In this document: piece after piece, positions 9,081-16,846 of the stretch | Layout of the letters: each line of letters begins with the position of its first letter | How positions within the stretch are numbered: the stretch's first letter is position 1 | Assembly (NCBI RefSeq): GCF_004342885.1 | Contig: NZ_SMAB01000017.1 | Location: 1-48,409, forward strand | DNA from: Tepidibacillus fermentans | GTDB lineage: Bacteria; Bacillota; Bacilli; Tepidibacillales; Tepidibacillaceae | Direction: 5' to 3' | Length of the DNA: 48,409 nucleotides | Position numbers and translations under genes: made by a program | Notes under the pieces: generated by a model | Seen by the model: the letters and a program-made list of their open reading frames with translations, nothing else | What the model was told of the DNA's origin: nothing | Databases searched by the model: none

Positions 9081-9497
9081 TTATCTCTTTAATAGCATAT
9101 CTTCCGCATTGATCGGTTTAATCCCGCCAGTATCAGGCTTTATAACATATAAACTAAGCCCGATTATCTTTATGTCATCCGGATAAACCACAATATCATC
9201 AACATTATCAGCAAGTAAATGTATTGATTCATCTTTGTGCTGTGTAAATACTCTAGCGATCATCTCATCATCGATAACAGCTACGACGAGCTGAACAGGG
9301 GATGTAACCCATCTTGCTTTCTCAATGAGTAAAATATCTCCTTGATCAATCCCGAGCGAATTTAAGCCAATATCGTCAATCAAAAGAGCATAATCCACGT
9401 TGATGGGATAATTTACTTCAACCATTCCTAACTCGTGAGCATCATATAAGCTCCGCTTAGTTAATGATGAAATCTCTGAACGAATTTCTACTAACAT
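9081..9497 (-). CDS. S24/LexA-like peptidase-fold protein, dyad degenerate
   Basis: The 138-aa protein resembles the C-terminal domain of LexA/UmuD/CI proteins: a hydrophobic strand, then GLNSLGIDQGDILLIEKA, then a VVAVIDDEMIARVF strand pair. The family normally has a Ser-Met near the first motif and a Lys in the second (as in VKRL). Here the Lys position reads Ala, so self-cleavage is doubtful. There is no N-terminal HTH. It overlaps the ImmA start-to-stop junction by 7 bases, and the two are probably co-translated. It may sense or modulate the SOS or ImmA pathway. Family assignment is moderate. Confidence 0.6.
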   Translation of the reverse strand: MLVEIRSEISSLTKRSLYDAHELGMVEVNYPINVDYALLIDDIGLNSLGIDQGDILLIEKARWVTSPVQLVVAVIDDEMIARVFTQHKDESIHLLADNVDDIVVYPDDIKIIGLSLYVIKPDTGGIKPINAEDMLLKR

Positions 9498-10126
9498 TCG
9501 ACCAGCTCCCTTGTGGTAATTATACTTTTGATTCCTGCTCCTTTTTGGTAAAAATAAATCTTGTTTTCCCGCACCTCGGTAAAATCCGCTTGATGATTAT
9601 TTAATAATGATCGTTCATAATCTATACTTGCTTGAAATTTAGCATCGATTTGTGCTTGATATAGATTTCTTTGAAACTTGTCCAATTTTCTTTTAGCAAA
9701 TCGTTCGGTAACGTTAAAGTTATCCATTATAAATTCAATGATTTTTTTGCTGGTATTAGGTAAATCAAGCTTCAATAGCATAAAAGTAGGGATGCAGAAT
9801 TCTAATGCGAAGTTATCAGCTCTCATTTCTTGAAATTGAACAAAGGAGTCTGGCAATATTATCTGATTTCCGCATTGTCGTAATATATGAGCCATCTCGT
9901 GGCCGAAATCTTCCCATTGCTCAGCAGGGGACAGGCGACGATCAATAATGATACTAGCCATTCCTTTTCTCTCAAACGCTCTACTGCTCATTTCTTCAAA
10001 GTAAAGCCAAATGTTTAACTTTGCTGCAATATCGTTCAAATCTAATTGATACGGCTCCGTAATACCCAATTGCTGATAAAATTCTTTGATCCAATTTTCT
10101 AACGGTGTTAACTTATAGTTGTACAA
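9491..10126 (-). CDS. immA: ImmA/IrrE-family metallo-endopeptidase
   Basis: Zinc protease of the type that cleaves ImmR/CI-like repressors to induce mobile elements (known for ICEBs1 ImmA). The 211-aa product carries the HExxH motif as HEMAH (76-80), with a downstream acidic ligand region QEMRADNFALEF. An AAGGGGGAG site precedes the ATG. It is the first gene of the minus-strand immA/S24/int unit and lies near a LexA-box-like site. The CI-like repressor at 12701-13060 is the likely substrate (inference). Confidence 0.9.
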   Translation of the reverse strand: MYNYKLTPLENWIKEFYQQLGITEPYQLDLNDIAAKLNIWLYFEEMSSRAFERKGMASIIIDRRLSPAEQWEDFGHEMAHILRQCGNQIILPDSFVQFQEMRADNFALEFCIPTFMLLKLDLPNTSKKIIEFIMDNFNVTERFAKRKLDKFQRNLYQAQIDAKFQASIDYERSLLNNHQADFTEVRENKIYFYQKGAGIKSIITTRELVEC

Positions 10127-10144
10127 TTTTTACTCCCCCTTACA

Positions 10145-10157
10145 CAAACATTTGTTC
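10145..10157 (-). promoter_or_regulatory. LexA-box-like site upstream of immA
   Basis: On the minus strand the site reads GAACAAATGTTTG, one base off the Gram-positive GAAC-N4-GTTC core. It lies 19-31 bases before the immA start. A LexA site here would place anti-repressor expression under SOS control. Confidence 0.4.
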
Positions 10158-10223
10158 TGTTTTTAGTGTTAAAGAAAAGCTCTTAAAAGAGCTATATAAG
10201 AAAATATGTTCGTATTTATTATA

Positions 10224-10247
10224 AAACAAAAAGCCAAAAGTTGGCTA
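10224..10247 (-). terminator. Terminator of the MBL/DUF3006 operon
   Basis: On the minus strand AGCCAA (10241-10246) pairs with TTGGCT (10232-10237), then TTTTTGTTTT follows. It lies just after the MBL gene stop at 10263. Confidence 0.65.
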
Positions 10248-10262
10248 ATTAATTTAAAAATT

Positions 10263-11732
10263 TTATCTCTTTGATTTTCTATAACCTGCTTTTATAGCTT
10301 GTTCTTCAGTACAGAACATTTCCTCTGCAATTGTTCTATCATAATAAGCTCCGCCTGGAACATGGTATATCTTTTCTCCACTTGAGCTTATATTCCCTTT
10401 AATTAATGGCTTTGAACAATCACCACTAGATGTCGTGGTTTTTGTATCCGTCTTATTTGTTGTAGTCGATTTTGGCTTGCTTGTGGTCGTTGTGACCTTA
10501 GTTGGAGCGTAAGACATAGGGTTTGAATTAAACACTACCTTTGAACCATTACTTGTAGCAATAATAGTACCTTGCTTATCCGTTCTAAATATTTTTATAC
10601 CTTTACTACTCAACCTATTTAATATTTCTGTCGTAGGATGTCCATAATTATTATGGCCAACGCTAATCACGGCATAGCTTGGTGAAACAGCATTTAAAAA
10701 TGAGAGACTAGTAGATGATTTTGAACCATGGTGGCCCACTTTTAATACGGTAGATTTTAATGTCTTTCCAGAAGCAATCATATCTGATTCAGATTCAATT
10801 TCTGCATCACCTGTAAGAAGGAATGATGTTGAACCATGAACGATTCTAATGACAGCACTGTTATTATTCATGTCACTAGAACCGTAATTCTTAATTGGGC
10901 CAACCATTTCAGCAGTCGCTCCAGCCCCAACGTCTAATTTTACTCCCGCAGTAGCTGAGGAAATTCCAATTCCCTCATTTTTAACAGCTAGAAGCATATC
11001 CTCATAAGACTTGGTATTATTTGCAACCTTTGGAGCATAAAATTTTTTAACTACAAAATTTTGAAGTACTACATCAAGACCACCAATATGATCGGCATCC
11101 GGATGAGTAGCAACCATAATATCTATCGATTTTACACCAGCATCTTTTATATAATTTACAACAGCTTGTCCATACTGATTATTTCCGCCGTCTACAAGCA
11201 TTACCTTGCCAGAAGGGAACTTCACAAGAGTTGCATCACCTTGACCAACATTTAGAAAACGAACCTCAAGCTTTCCAGTTGGAGTAGGTTCGTTTGTTGT
11301 AGTTGTCGGCTCATTTGATACAGGTGTACCATTACTTGTATTAGTAGTTGTTGCTTGATTTTGATTAGTTTGTATAGATTTGACAACCTGAGTATTTGTT
11401 GTTTCTTGTTTCTCAACGGTACTTGTTTTTTCAGATGTTGGAATAGATGGAGCTCTTCCAGCAGCAAATACAGCAGATACTAGTATTAAATAAGCAAATC
11501 CTGCAACTCCCATTTTCCATAACTTTTTAGATCGAAACCCTGGTGGTATGTAATTAGCACTTTGAGAAACAGAAATCTTTCTTTTAGTTATAAAGAATAC
11601 AATTGGTACAATAATAGGAAATAAAATAGACCCGACAAACCAAAGTATTGAATTCATCCCTCTTTTTTGTGCTTCAAGATAAACGTAGTAGGGAAGAGCA
11701 ATTAATATTAATAAAGCCACAATATACCCCAT
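10263..11732 (-). CDS. Membrane-anchored ComEC-like metallo-beta-lactamase-fold protein
   Basis: About 489 aa from ATG 11732, chosen because GGGAGG lies 9 bases before it; an in-frame ATG at 11756 lacks such a site. Two N-terminal hydrophobic segments (about 1-50) and a third near 75-92 precede a Thr/Pro-rich linker. The ComEC/Rec2-type MBL domain follows, with LNVGQGDATL, THPDADHIGG (about 209-218), LTGDAE and VGHHGSKSS. A C-terminal Cys-containing module (IKGNISSSGEKIYHVPGG to the end) is the small 'sunset'-type domain often seen on secreted nucleases. The catalytic part should lie outside the membrane. The family acts on phosphodiesters, and ComEC MBL domains are linked to DNA processing. 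The substrate here is unknown. It pairs with the DUF3006 gene. Confidence 0.85.
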   Translation of the reverse strand: MGYIVALLILIALPYYVYLEAQKRGMNSILWFVGSILFPIIVPIVFFITKRKISVSQSANYIPPGFRSKKLWKMGVAGFAYLILVSAVFAAGRAPSIPTSEKTSTVEKQETTNTQVVKSIQTNQNQATTTNTSNGTPVSNEPTTTTNEPTPTGKLEVRFLNVGQGDATLVKFPSGKVMLVDGGNNQYGQAVVNYIKDAGVKSIDIMVATHPDADHIGGLDVVLQNFVVKKFYAPKVANNTKSYEDMLLAVKNEGIGISSATAGVKLDVGAGATAEMVGPIKNYGSSDMNNNSAVIRIVHGSTSFLLTGDAEIESESDMIASGKTLKSTVLKVGHHGSKSSTSLSFLNAVSPSYAVISVGHNNYGHPTTEILNRLSSKGIKIFRTDKQGTIIATSNGSKVVFNSNPMSYAPTKVTTTTSKPKSTTTNKTDTKTTTSSGDCSKPLIKGNISSSGEKIYHVPGGAYYDRTIAEEMFCTEEQAIKAGYRKSKR

Positions 11733-11736
11733 AAAC

Positions 11737-11964
11737 TTAATCCTCCCATAATTCATCCATTAACTTTTTGATTTTTATTTCTCTCTCTTTAGTTTCATCG
11801 AAATCAATGACCCATTGGTCTTCTTTAAGATAAACGACATCACCAATTTTAGCTTCATTAGGTAGATTTGAACGCTCTATGTCTTGTGTTTCTTTCGTAT
11901 CGATCCATTCAATCACAGCAAGATTATCCTCGAATCGATCAATTACTGCTTTTCTGATATGCAA
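11737..11964 (-). CDS. DUF3006-family protein
   Basis: A small (about 75 aa) protein of the DUF3006 type, with AVIDRFEDNLAVIEW and a later GDVVYLKEDQWVIDFDET motif. The start TTG 11964 is preferred because AGGGGGT lies 7 bases upstream; an in-frame GTG at 11973 overlaps that site. DUF3006 genes are commonly found directly before ComEC-like MBL genes, as here with a 4-base gap. Function is unknown. Confidence 0.8.
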   Translation of the reverse strand: MHIRKAVIDRFEDNLAVIEWIDTKETQDIERSNLPNEAKIGDVVYLKEDQWVIDFDETKEREIKIKKLMDELWED

Positions 11965-12040
11965 AATTTTCACCCCCTGTCAAAAATCTCCGTCACTAAT
12001 TATATAAAATGACAGAAATGGTTTGGCAACATTTTGTTAA

Positions 12041-12071
12041 AACGGCACCTTTTTCAGATGCCGTTTTTTTT
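12041..12071 (-). terminator. Hairpin terminator (both directions possible)
   Basis: The stem AACGGCA (12041-12047) pairs with TGCCGTT (12059-12065) and is flanked by A- and T-runs. It follows the minus-strand gene 12083-12541 and precedes the DUF3006 gene. Confidence 0.65.
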
Positions 12072-12082
12072 AGTGTAATATC

Positions 12083-12541
12083 TTACTTTTGAATTGGATT
12101 GTCTTTTCGTATTAAAGCATTTCCATCTTTATCTAAAATAGTAACATCACTAACTTTTACATCTCGTGTTTGATCATTTCCCCAACCTAAAAATGCAGGA
12201 AAGAGCTTTTCAGCAGCCTTTTCCCCTTCATCATCATGATAAATAGATGATTTTACAACAACAGAGTACTCTTCATTTTTATTTTTTATTAGTTGAACAT
12301 CTTTGATTAAGTTATACCAAGATGTGCCAGTAAAATTGTCTTTTAAGTATGTTTTTAATTCAGCAAGGTCTTTTCTTGTTTTTTCGTCCATTTTTTGAGA
12401 AGATATATTACTATTCTGGGGCTTTTGTGTGTCTGGTTGTGCTTTTGTTGGTGTAGATGTATCATTACCACCGCTATTGGCAACAGCGATAACCACCACT
12501 ACAACGACCACCCAGAACCACCATTTTTTAAAGATTTTCAT
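12083..12541 (-). CDS. Single-span membrane-anchored protein of the lysogeny region
   Basis: The family is not recognised. From ATG 12541 (AAGGGGGT upstream; the longer frame to 12607 lacks a site) it is 152 aa. A KIFKKWW start leads into a very hydrophobic Val-rich segment (about 8-22), then a Ser/Thr/Pro/Gln linker and a soluble domain of about 100 residues. The topology suggests an extracytoplasmic domain. No lipobox Cys is present. It has its own terminator and lies in the part of the phage expressed from the prophage, so a lysogenic-conversion or superinfection role is possible (inference). Confidence 0.7.
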   Translation of the reverse strand: MKIFKKWWFWVVVVVVVIAVANSGGNDTSTPTKAQPDTQKPQNSNISSQKMDEKTRKDLAELKTYLKDNFTGTSWYNLIKDVQLIKNKNEEYSVVVKSSIYHDDEGEKAAEKLFPAFLGWGNDQTRDVKVSDVTILDKDGNALIRKDNPIQK

Positions 12542-12700
12542 TAATAAATACCCCCTTATAAAATATGAATGTATGCAAAGACAAGCGTAAACTTGTCCTA
12601 TTGCCAAAGCTCAACAAATACTGACTTATTTCGACATTCTCCTTAAAAGCACGAAAACGACTCCGTGTAGGTAGTTGTTTTACTTTCGATGTATTATACT

Positions 12701-13060
12701 TTATTTTTGCTTATCCCCAGGCTTTCTCCCAGCCTCACGCACTTTAATAATCTCCCATATTTTCCGCAATTCTTCTTGTTTTTCCTTTGGTGATGATAAG
12801 TAATCTTTAAAGAAGACGCTAATTTCAGGGTCCTCCAATTCTTCAGGAAGGGAAGGAGATGGATCGTTGGTACGTCCAAGGAGGTAATCAACGGATACTT
12901 CGAAAAAGTCGGCGAATTGTTTGATAATCTCCATATCTGGTTTTCTTGTTTCATTTTCATAGCCTGATATTGTTGATTCAGCTAAATTAAACAGATTACC
13001 CAACTCTTTCATAGTTAGTTTTTTTTGTTTTCTAAGTTCACGCAATCTTTTCCCAAACAT
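12701..13060 (-). CDS. CI-like XRE-family repressor
   Basis: Likely lysogeny repressor. The start ATG 13060 follows AAAGGAGG; the in-frame ATG at 13087 lacks a site. The 119-aa protein has an N-terminal XRE helix-turn-helix (FGKRLRELRKQ to VDYLLGR, about 2-64) and a short C-terminal tail (PEELEDPEISVFFKDYLSS) without a LexA-type peptidase domain. Repressors of this type are inactivated by ImmA-like proteases, and immA lies nearby. It faces the Cro-like gene across a shared operator region. Confidence 0.9.
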   Translation of the reverse strand: MFGKRLRELRKQKKLTMKELGNLFNLAESTISGYENETRKPDMEIIKQFADFFEVSVDYLLGRTNDPSPSLPEELEDPEISVFFKDYLSSPKEKQEELRKIWEIIKVREAGRKPGDKQK

Positions 13061-13086
13061 CTGTTGACCCTCCTTTCCTAGTTTCA

Positions 13087-13198
13087 ATTATACTTTGCAA
13101 AACGCAAATTTTAAATATTTTACCAAAAACTTTGCAAAACGCATTGACACTTTGCATAATGCGGTGTATTATATTATCAGACAACACGTTATGCGTAG
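13087..13198. promoter_or_regulatory. Divergent cI/cro promoters with four operator copies
   Basis: The rightward promoter is textbook: TTGACA (13144-13149), 17 bp, TATTAT (13167-13172). The leftward promoter has TATAAT (minus, 13087-13092) with a weak -35. Operators: TTTGCAAAACGCA at 13094-13106 and 13131-13143, TTTGCATAATGCG at 13151-13163, and an inverted near-copy at 13186-13198. Two of them lie within promoter spacers, so bound repressor would block both directions. Confidence 0.85.
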
Positions 13199-13217
13199 TT
13201 TGAAAGGGGTGAATACT

Positions 13218-13448
13218 ATGAATAGCTTACCTAAATTAGCTCGTTTATCTGCTGGTTTAAGTATTGAGGATGCAGCAAAGAAATTGGGAATACCAGCAGG
13301 ATACCTTTCTCAGATAGAAAACGGTTTACGTCAAGTAAGTGCTGAAAGAGCTGAACAAATTGCCAAACTTTATAAGAAAAAGAAAGAAGAAATTTTTTTA
13401 CCTAGTCGCTACGCAATACGTGAAGTTAATGATCAATCAACCGCCTAG
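13218..13448 (+). CDS. Cro-like XRE-family regulator
   Basis: 76 aa from ATG 13218, preceded by AAAGGGGTG. An XRE helix-turn-helix fills most of the protein (LARLSAGLSIEDAAKKLG, YLSQIENG, about 5-58). It is the first gene of the rightward early transcript, opposite the repressor and downstream of the strong promoter, so a Cro-like role is likely. The frame runs further upstream without an RBS and that extension is not used. Confidence 0.88.
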   Translation: MNSLPKLARLSAGLSIEDAAKKLGIPAGYLSQIENGLRQVSAERAEQIAKLYKKKKEEIFLPSRYAIREVNDQSTA

Positions 13449-13459
13449 GAGGTGAAACT

Positions 13460-13762
13460 ATGGAATCATTTGAAACAATGCTGCGTACCATCATCCGTGA
13501 AGAACTAATCAAGATTAAAGAAGAACTTAAAGCTGATTTAGTACAGGCTCAACAAACGAATGGATATCCTCCAGTAATCACTGTGAAAGAAGCTAAAGAG
13601 ATACTGAAAGTTGGAACAACAACCATGTACGAGATCACCAAGCATCCAACATTCCCGGCGATCAGGACAAGTGATAGTAAAAAGGCGCACATCAAGATAC
13701 CAACACAGAAGTTTTTAGATTGGATACAAGAGCACGCACATGAATTTAATCTGAGTGCTTAA
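13460..13762 (+). CDS. Excisionase-like HTH DNA-binding protein
   Basis: A 100-aa protein with an N-terminal amphipathic/coiled segment (1-30) and a MerR-like excisionase-type HTH (VITVKEAKEILKVGTTTMYEITKHPTFPAIR split over about 39-69) ending in KIPTQKFLDWIQEH. TAGGAGGTG precedes the ATG. Its place straight after cro fits an excisionase or early regulator. Which it is cannot be told from sequence. Confidence 0.75.
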   Translation: MESFETMLRTIIREELIKIKEELKADLVQAQQTNGYPPVITVKEAKEILKVGTTTMYEITKHPTFPAIRTSDSKKAHIKIPTQKFLDWIQEHAHEFNLSA

Positions 13763-13778
13763 AAAGGTGGTGATCGAA

Positions 13779-13949
13779 TTGATTTATATAGCACGTGTTT
13801 GGAAAGACAACAAACAGCATTTCATCATTGCTGATAACATGCAGCAATATGAAGAACAACTTAAACAATATGATAACTATGTTATTGATCGTTCTGTAAT
13901 CCAAAATGACTTGGGGGAAGTCATAGTTTTAAAAAAAGGCTCCAAATAG
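13779..13949 (+). CDS. Small phage protein, unknown function
   Basis: About 56 aa from TTG 13779, which has AAGGTGGTGAT upstream; the in-frame GTG 13755 overlaps the previous gene and lacks a site. It reads as a mixed alpha/beta soluble protein (IYIARVWKD start). I do not recognise a family. Confidence 0.6.
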   Translation: MIYIARVWKDNKQHFIIADNMQQYEEQLKQYDNYVIDRSVIQNDLGEVIVLKKGSK

Positions 13950-14042
13950 GGAGCTGTATATGGACAAGCCAACGGGTGAGGGATACAAGTAAATAATACA
14001 TCTAGAGTTCATCCCAGGGTGGTAATGAGAGGGGGTGAAATA

Positions 14043-14552
14043 ATGGGTGTTGGTAAGGCACTTAAAGAAGTAAGAGGTAAAGAGTCGCAATTAAAACTTT
14101 CGTTTGATCTCAATGTGAGCCGTGAAAGTATATCAGCATATGAAACTGAGAGAGCGAAAATACCATCTGATGTTTCAAGTGCAATCGTCAACAAATACGA
14201 CGATCCTTGGTTTGCCATGGAAGTGGCAAATGAATATACGGCAGGAACTTCAGTCAAAAAACTTGATGGTGAGTATGTTGATTTACATAGGGCAAGCGTC
14301 AAAACAAAAACAGAAGAAGAACTACAAGAAGCAATTGATGCATTAAGAGGTATATCGGTTGTGAATCTAGCAAATTCAGTTAATCAATCAGAGTTAGAGA
14401 AAATTAGAAAAGCACTACTCCAGGTTATTGATGCGATTTATGCCGCAAGTCATCTAGTGGCCGTATTAACAAAAGAGTATGGATTTAGCTGGGTTAAATT
14501 GTGGCATGAACACTACAAAAAGTTACAAGAAAGACATTACGTGAGGGGATAA
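14043..14552 (+). CDS. XRE-family HTH protein, early region
   Basis: 169 aa from ATG 14043 with GAGGGGGTGAAAT upstream. An N-terminal XRE-type HTH (GKALKEVRGKESQLKLSFDL to SISAYETERAKIP, about 3-38) is followed by a helical C-terminal half of unknown role. The order after cro and the excisionase-like gene is common for secondary early regulators. The target is unknown. Confidence 0.75.
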   Translation: MGVGKALKEVRGKESQLKLSFDLNVSRESISAYETERAKIPSDVSSAIVNKYDDPWFAMEVANEYTAGTSVKKLDGEYVDLHRASVKTKTEEELQEAIDALRGISVVNLANSVNQSELEKIRKALLQVIDAIYAASHLVAVLTKEYGFSWVKLWHEHYKKLQERHYVRG

Positions 14553-14554
14553 GG

Positions 14555-14653
14555 ATGAAAAAGCAACTACTTCAAGCGTTACGTGAGACTAGAAACGATC
14601 AAATAGATGAGCTCTATATGATTCTCAACTATGTAAAGGTGGTGAAGAAATGA
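14555..14653 (+). CDS. Very small ORF (32 aa)
   Basis: The ATG is preceded by GAGGGGATAAGG and overlaps the next start by 4 bases (ATGA). It encodes MKKQLLQALRETRNDQIDEL and 12 more residues. A helical peptide of unknown function; accepted because of RBS and coupling. Confidence 0.5.
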   Translation: MKKQLLQALRETRNDQIDELYMILNYVKVVKK

Positions 14654-14754
14654 GAAAGATTTTTATCTTTAGCGGTAAAGCAAAAGATCTCAAAGCAGCA
14701 ATCAAAGCTGAGATGGAAAAAGCCGCTGCTACTGGCAATAGCAAAACGGCTTAA
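14650..14754 (+). CDS. Very small ORF (34 aa)
   Basis: ATG 14650 overlaps the previous stop (ATGA) and has AAAGGTGGTGAAG upstream. It begins MRKIFIFSGKAKDLKAAIKA and is Ala/Lys-rich after that. Function unknown. Confidence 0.5.
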   Translation: MRKIFIFSGKAKDLKAAIKAEMEKAAATGNSKTA

Positions 14755-14762
14755 AACAAAAA

Positions 14763-14804
14763 AGGCTATCTAGATTCTACCACTTTTATGATACTAGATA
14801 GCCT
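14763..14804 (+). other. 11-bp perfect inverted repeat, early-region leader hairpin
   Basis: AGGCTATCTAG (14763-14773) pairs with CTAGATAGCCT (14794-14804) over a 20-base loop. There is no T-run, so it is not a normal terminator. It sits between the small ORFs and the gene at 14836. Confidence 0.55.
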
Positions 14805-14835
14805 CAAGAAAATCAATGAGGAGGGGAAAAGTGAA

Positions 14836-15030
14836 GTGAAAGTAGAGTTTTGGTTGGATGCTAATCTACTTGGTATTAGAGAAAAGAAAGATATGCTACT
14901 AAGGAGAACTGGAACACTCGTAAAAGAATATCCTCATTTTTATGCAATTAGAACAAAAACAGGGTATATAACTTGTGTTAATAAGCATGATCTAATTTGC
15001 GGTCAAGCAAAATTGGAGGTATTAAAATGA
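14836..15030 (+). CDS. Small phage protein before YqaJ, unknown
   Basis: 64 aa from GTG 14836, 8 bases after GAGGAGGGG. An in-frame ATG at 14788 would lie inside the hairpin and lacks an RBS. The protein begins KVEFWLDANLLGIREKKD. Its stop overlaps the YqaJ start (ATGA). It may be a small partner of the recombination genes; no family recognised. Confidence 0.65.
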   Translation: MKVEFWLDANLLGIREKKDMLLRRTGTLVKEYPHFYAIRTKTGYITCVNKHDLICGQAKLEVLK

Positions 15031-15971
15031 ACGCAAGTGTTTTAGCAATGACAAATGAAATGAGCCGTGAAGAATGGCTCAAAGCAAGACGTAATGGAAT
15101 TGGTGGATCGGATGCTGCTGCGATTGCAGGTCTGAACAAATGGAAGTCTCCAGTGGCTGTCTACTTAGAGAAAACTGGAATGGTAGAAGTAGAAGAAGTA
15201 TTTAGTGAGGCAGCGTACTTTGGAACATTACTCGAAGATGTTGTAGCTCAGGAGTTTTCAAAGCGGACTGGTTTAAAAGTAAGAAGAAAGAATGCAATCC
15301 TTCAACATCCAGAATACCCATTCATGATTGCAAATGTGGACAGGCTCATAGTTGGAGAAAACGCAGGTTTAGAATGCAAAACGGCCAGTGAATACCTCAA
15401 GGATGAGTGGAAAGACGATGATATTCCGGCGTCATATCTCATTCAATGCCAGCATTACATGGCCGTGACTGGTTTTGATTCCTGGTGGATTGCAGTTCTC
15501 ATCGGAGGCAACAAATTCATCTACAAGAAAATTGAGCGAGATGAGGAGATAATTCAGTATCTAATTAATATCGAAAAAGACTTCTGGGATAATCACGTAG
15601 TTAAAAGAATTCCTCCTATGTTCGACGGAAGCAAAGCTTCTTCTGATTTACTCAAGGCATTATATCCAGAAGCTGAACATGATTCTGAAATTGAGCTCGA
15701 TAGCGAAGCAGATACGCTTATTACAGCATTAGAGCAAGTGAATGAGGAGTTAAAACAATTAGAAGAAAAGAAAGCTGAATATGAGAATCGCATCAAGGCA
15801 AAACTTGGTGATTTTGAGCGAGGGATTGCTTCTAACCATATTGTAACTTGGAAGACTATTAACTCATCAAAATTTGATAGTACAAGATTCAAAAAAGAAC
15901 ATCCTGATTTATACAAACAATATGTTAAAGAATCATCATATCGTAGATTTTCAATAAAAAGGGAGGCGTAA
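15027..15971 (+). CDS. YqaJ/lambda-exonuclease-type recombinase nuclease
   Basis: 5'-3' double-strand exonuclease that works with RecT in phage single-strand-annealing recombination. From ATG 15027 (TTGGAGGT upstream) it is 314 aa. The N-terminal nuclease motifs are GIGGSDAAAIAGLNKW, GTLLEDVVAQEF, then ANVDRLI and GLECKTAS (acidic D and E-x-K), and CQHYMAVTG. The C-terminal region (about 225-260) is a coiled coil. The gene overlaps the previous ORF by 4 bases and is directly followed by recT, the usual pair. Confidence 0.92.
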   Translation: MNASVLAMTNEMSREEWLKARRNGIGGSDAAAIAGLNKWKSPVAVYLEKTGMVEVEEVFSEAAYFGTLLEDVVAQEFSKRTGLKVRRKNAILQHPEYPFMIANVDRLIVGENAGLECKTASEYLKDEWKDDDIPASYLIQCQHYMAVTGFDSWWIAVLIGGNKFIYKKIERDEEIIQYLINIEKDFWDNHVVKRIPPMFDGSKASSDLLKALYPEAEHDSEIELDSEADTLITALEQVNEELKQLEEKKAEYENRIKAKLGDFERGIASNHIVTWKTINSSKFDSTRFKKEHPDLYKQYVKESSYRRFSIKREA

Positions 15972-15974
15972 GGT

Positions 15975-16796
15975 ATGGCAACAAATGAAAAAGTAAAAAC
16001 TCAATTAGCTAACAGAGCAAACGGACAAGCTCCTACTCCAACACCTGAACAGACGATTGCAGCTTATATGAAGAAAATGGCTCCAAGATTTGCGGAAGTT
16101 TTACCTAAGCACATGGATATTGATCGCATGACTAGAATCGCACTTACAACAATCAGAACAAACCCAAAACTGTTAGAAGCGTCTGTTCCTTCACTTCTAG
16201 GCGCTATTATGCAAGCTGCACAGTTAGGGCTTGAACCTGGACTTGTTGGACATTGTTATCTGGTACCTTTCAAGAACGGAAAAACAGGTCAGACAGAAGT
16301 CCAATTTATCATTGGTTATAAAGGAATGATTGACTTAGCCCGCAGATCGGGAAACATCGAAAGCATTTATGCTCATGCGGTTTATGAAAACGACACGTTC
16401 GAATATGAGTACGGCTTACATCCGAAGCTTGTTCATAAGCCAGCCATGACAGATCGTGGTGAATTTATCGGCGCCTATGCAGTTGCTCATTTCAAAGACG
16501 GTGGCTATCAATTCGAATTCATGCCGAAAGAAGAGATCGAGAAACGTCGTAATCGCAGTAAAACAGCTAATGGAGGACCATGGGTAACGGACTATGAGGA
16601 AATGGCTAAAAAGACGGTAGTAAGACATATGTGGAAATATCTACCCATCAGCATCGAGATTCAGCAGGCGGCCGCACAGGATGAAGTGATTAGAAAAGAT
16701 GTTACGAGTGAACCTGAGTTCGTTGATGATGTGATTGATATAAGCACAGAAATTGAAGAGCAATCTGTTGAAGTTGAAGGGGAAGAGGCTCAATAA
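15975..16796 (+). CDS. recT: RecT single-strand annealing protein
   Basis: 273-aa RecT-family protein that coats ssDNA made by the YqaJ exonuclease and anneals it. Family features visible are SLLGAIMQAAQLGLEPG, HCYLVPF, QFIIGYKGMIDLARRSG, YAVAHFKDGG and YEEMAKKTVVRHMWKYLP. The N-terminus is a flexible Gln/Thr/Pro-rich stretch and the C-terminus is acidic. The start lies 3 bases after the YqaJ stop. Confidence 0.95.
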   Translation: MATNEKVKTQLANRANGQAPTPTPEQTIAAYMKKMAPRFAEVLPKHMDIDRMTRIALTTIRTNPKLLEASVPSLLGAIMQAAQLGLEPGLVGHCYLVPFKNGKTGQTEVQFIIGYKGMIDLARRSGNIESIYAHAVYENDTFEYEYGLHPKLVHKPAMTDRGEFIGAYAVAHFKDGGYQFEFMPKEEIEKRRNRSKTANGGPWVTDYEEMAKKTVVRHMWKYLPISIEIQQAAAQDEVIRKDVTSEPEFVDDVIDISTEIEEQSVEVEGEEAQ

Positions 16797-16846
16797 GAGC
16801 CTTTCTCTAAAAAACATATTTATACCCAGCGAAAGCGGTGTTTAAA

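Noticed and set aside
12694-12960. 88-aa minus-strand ORF overlapping the CI-like repressor
   Set aside because: It is a shifted frame of the repressor gene without its own RBS.
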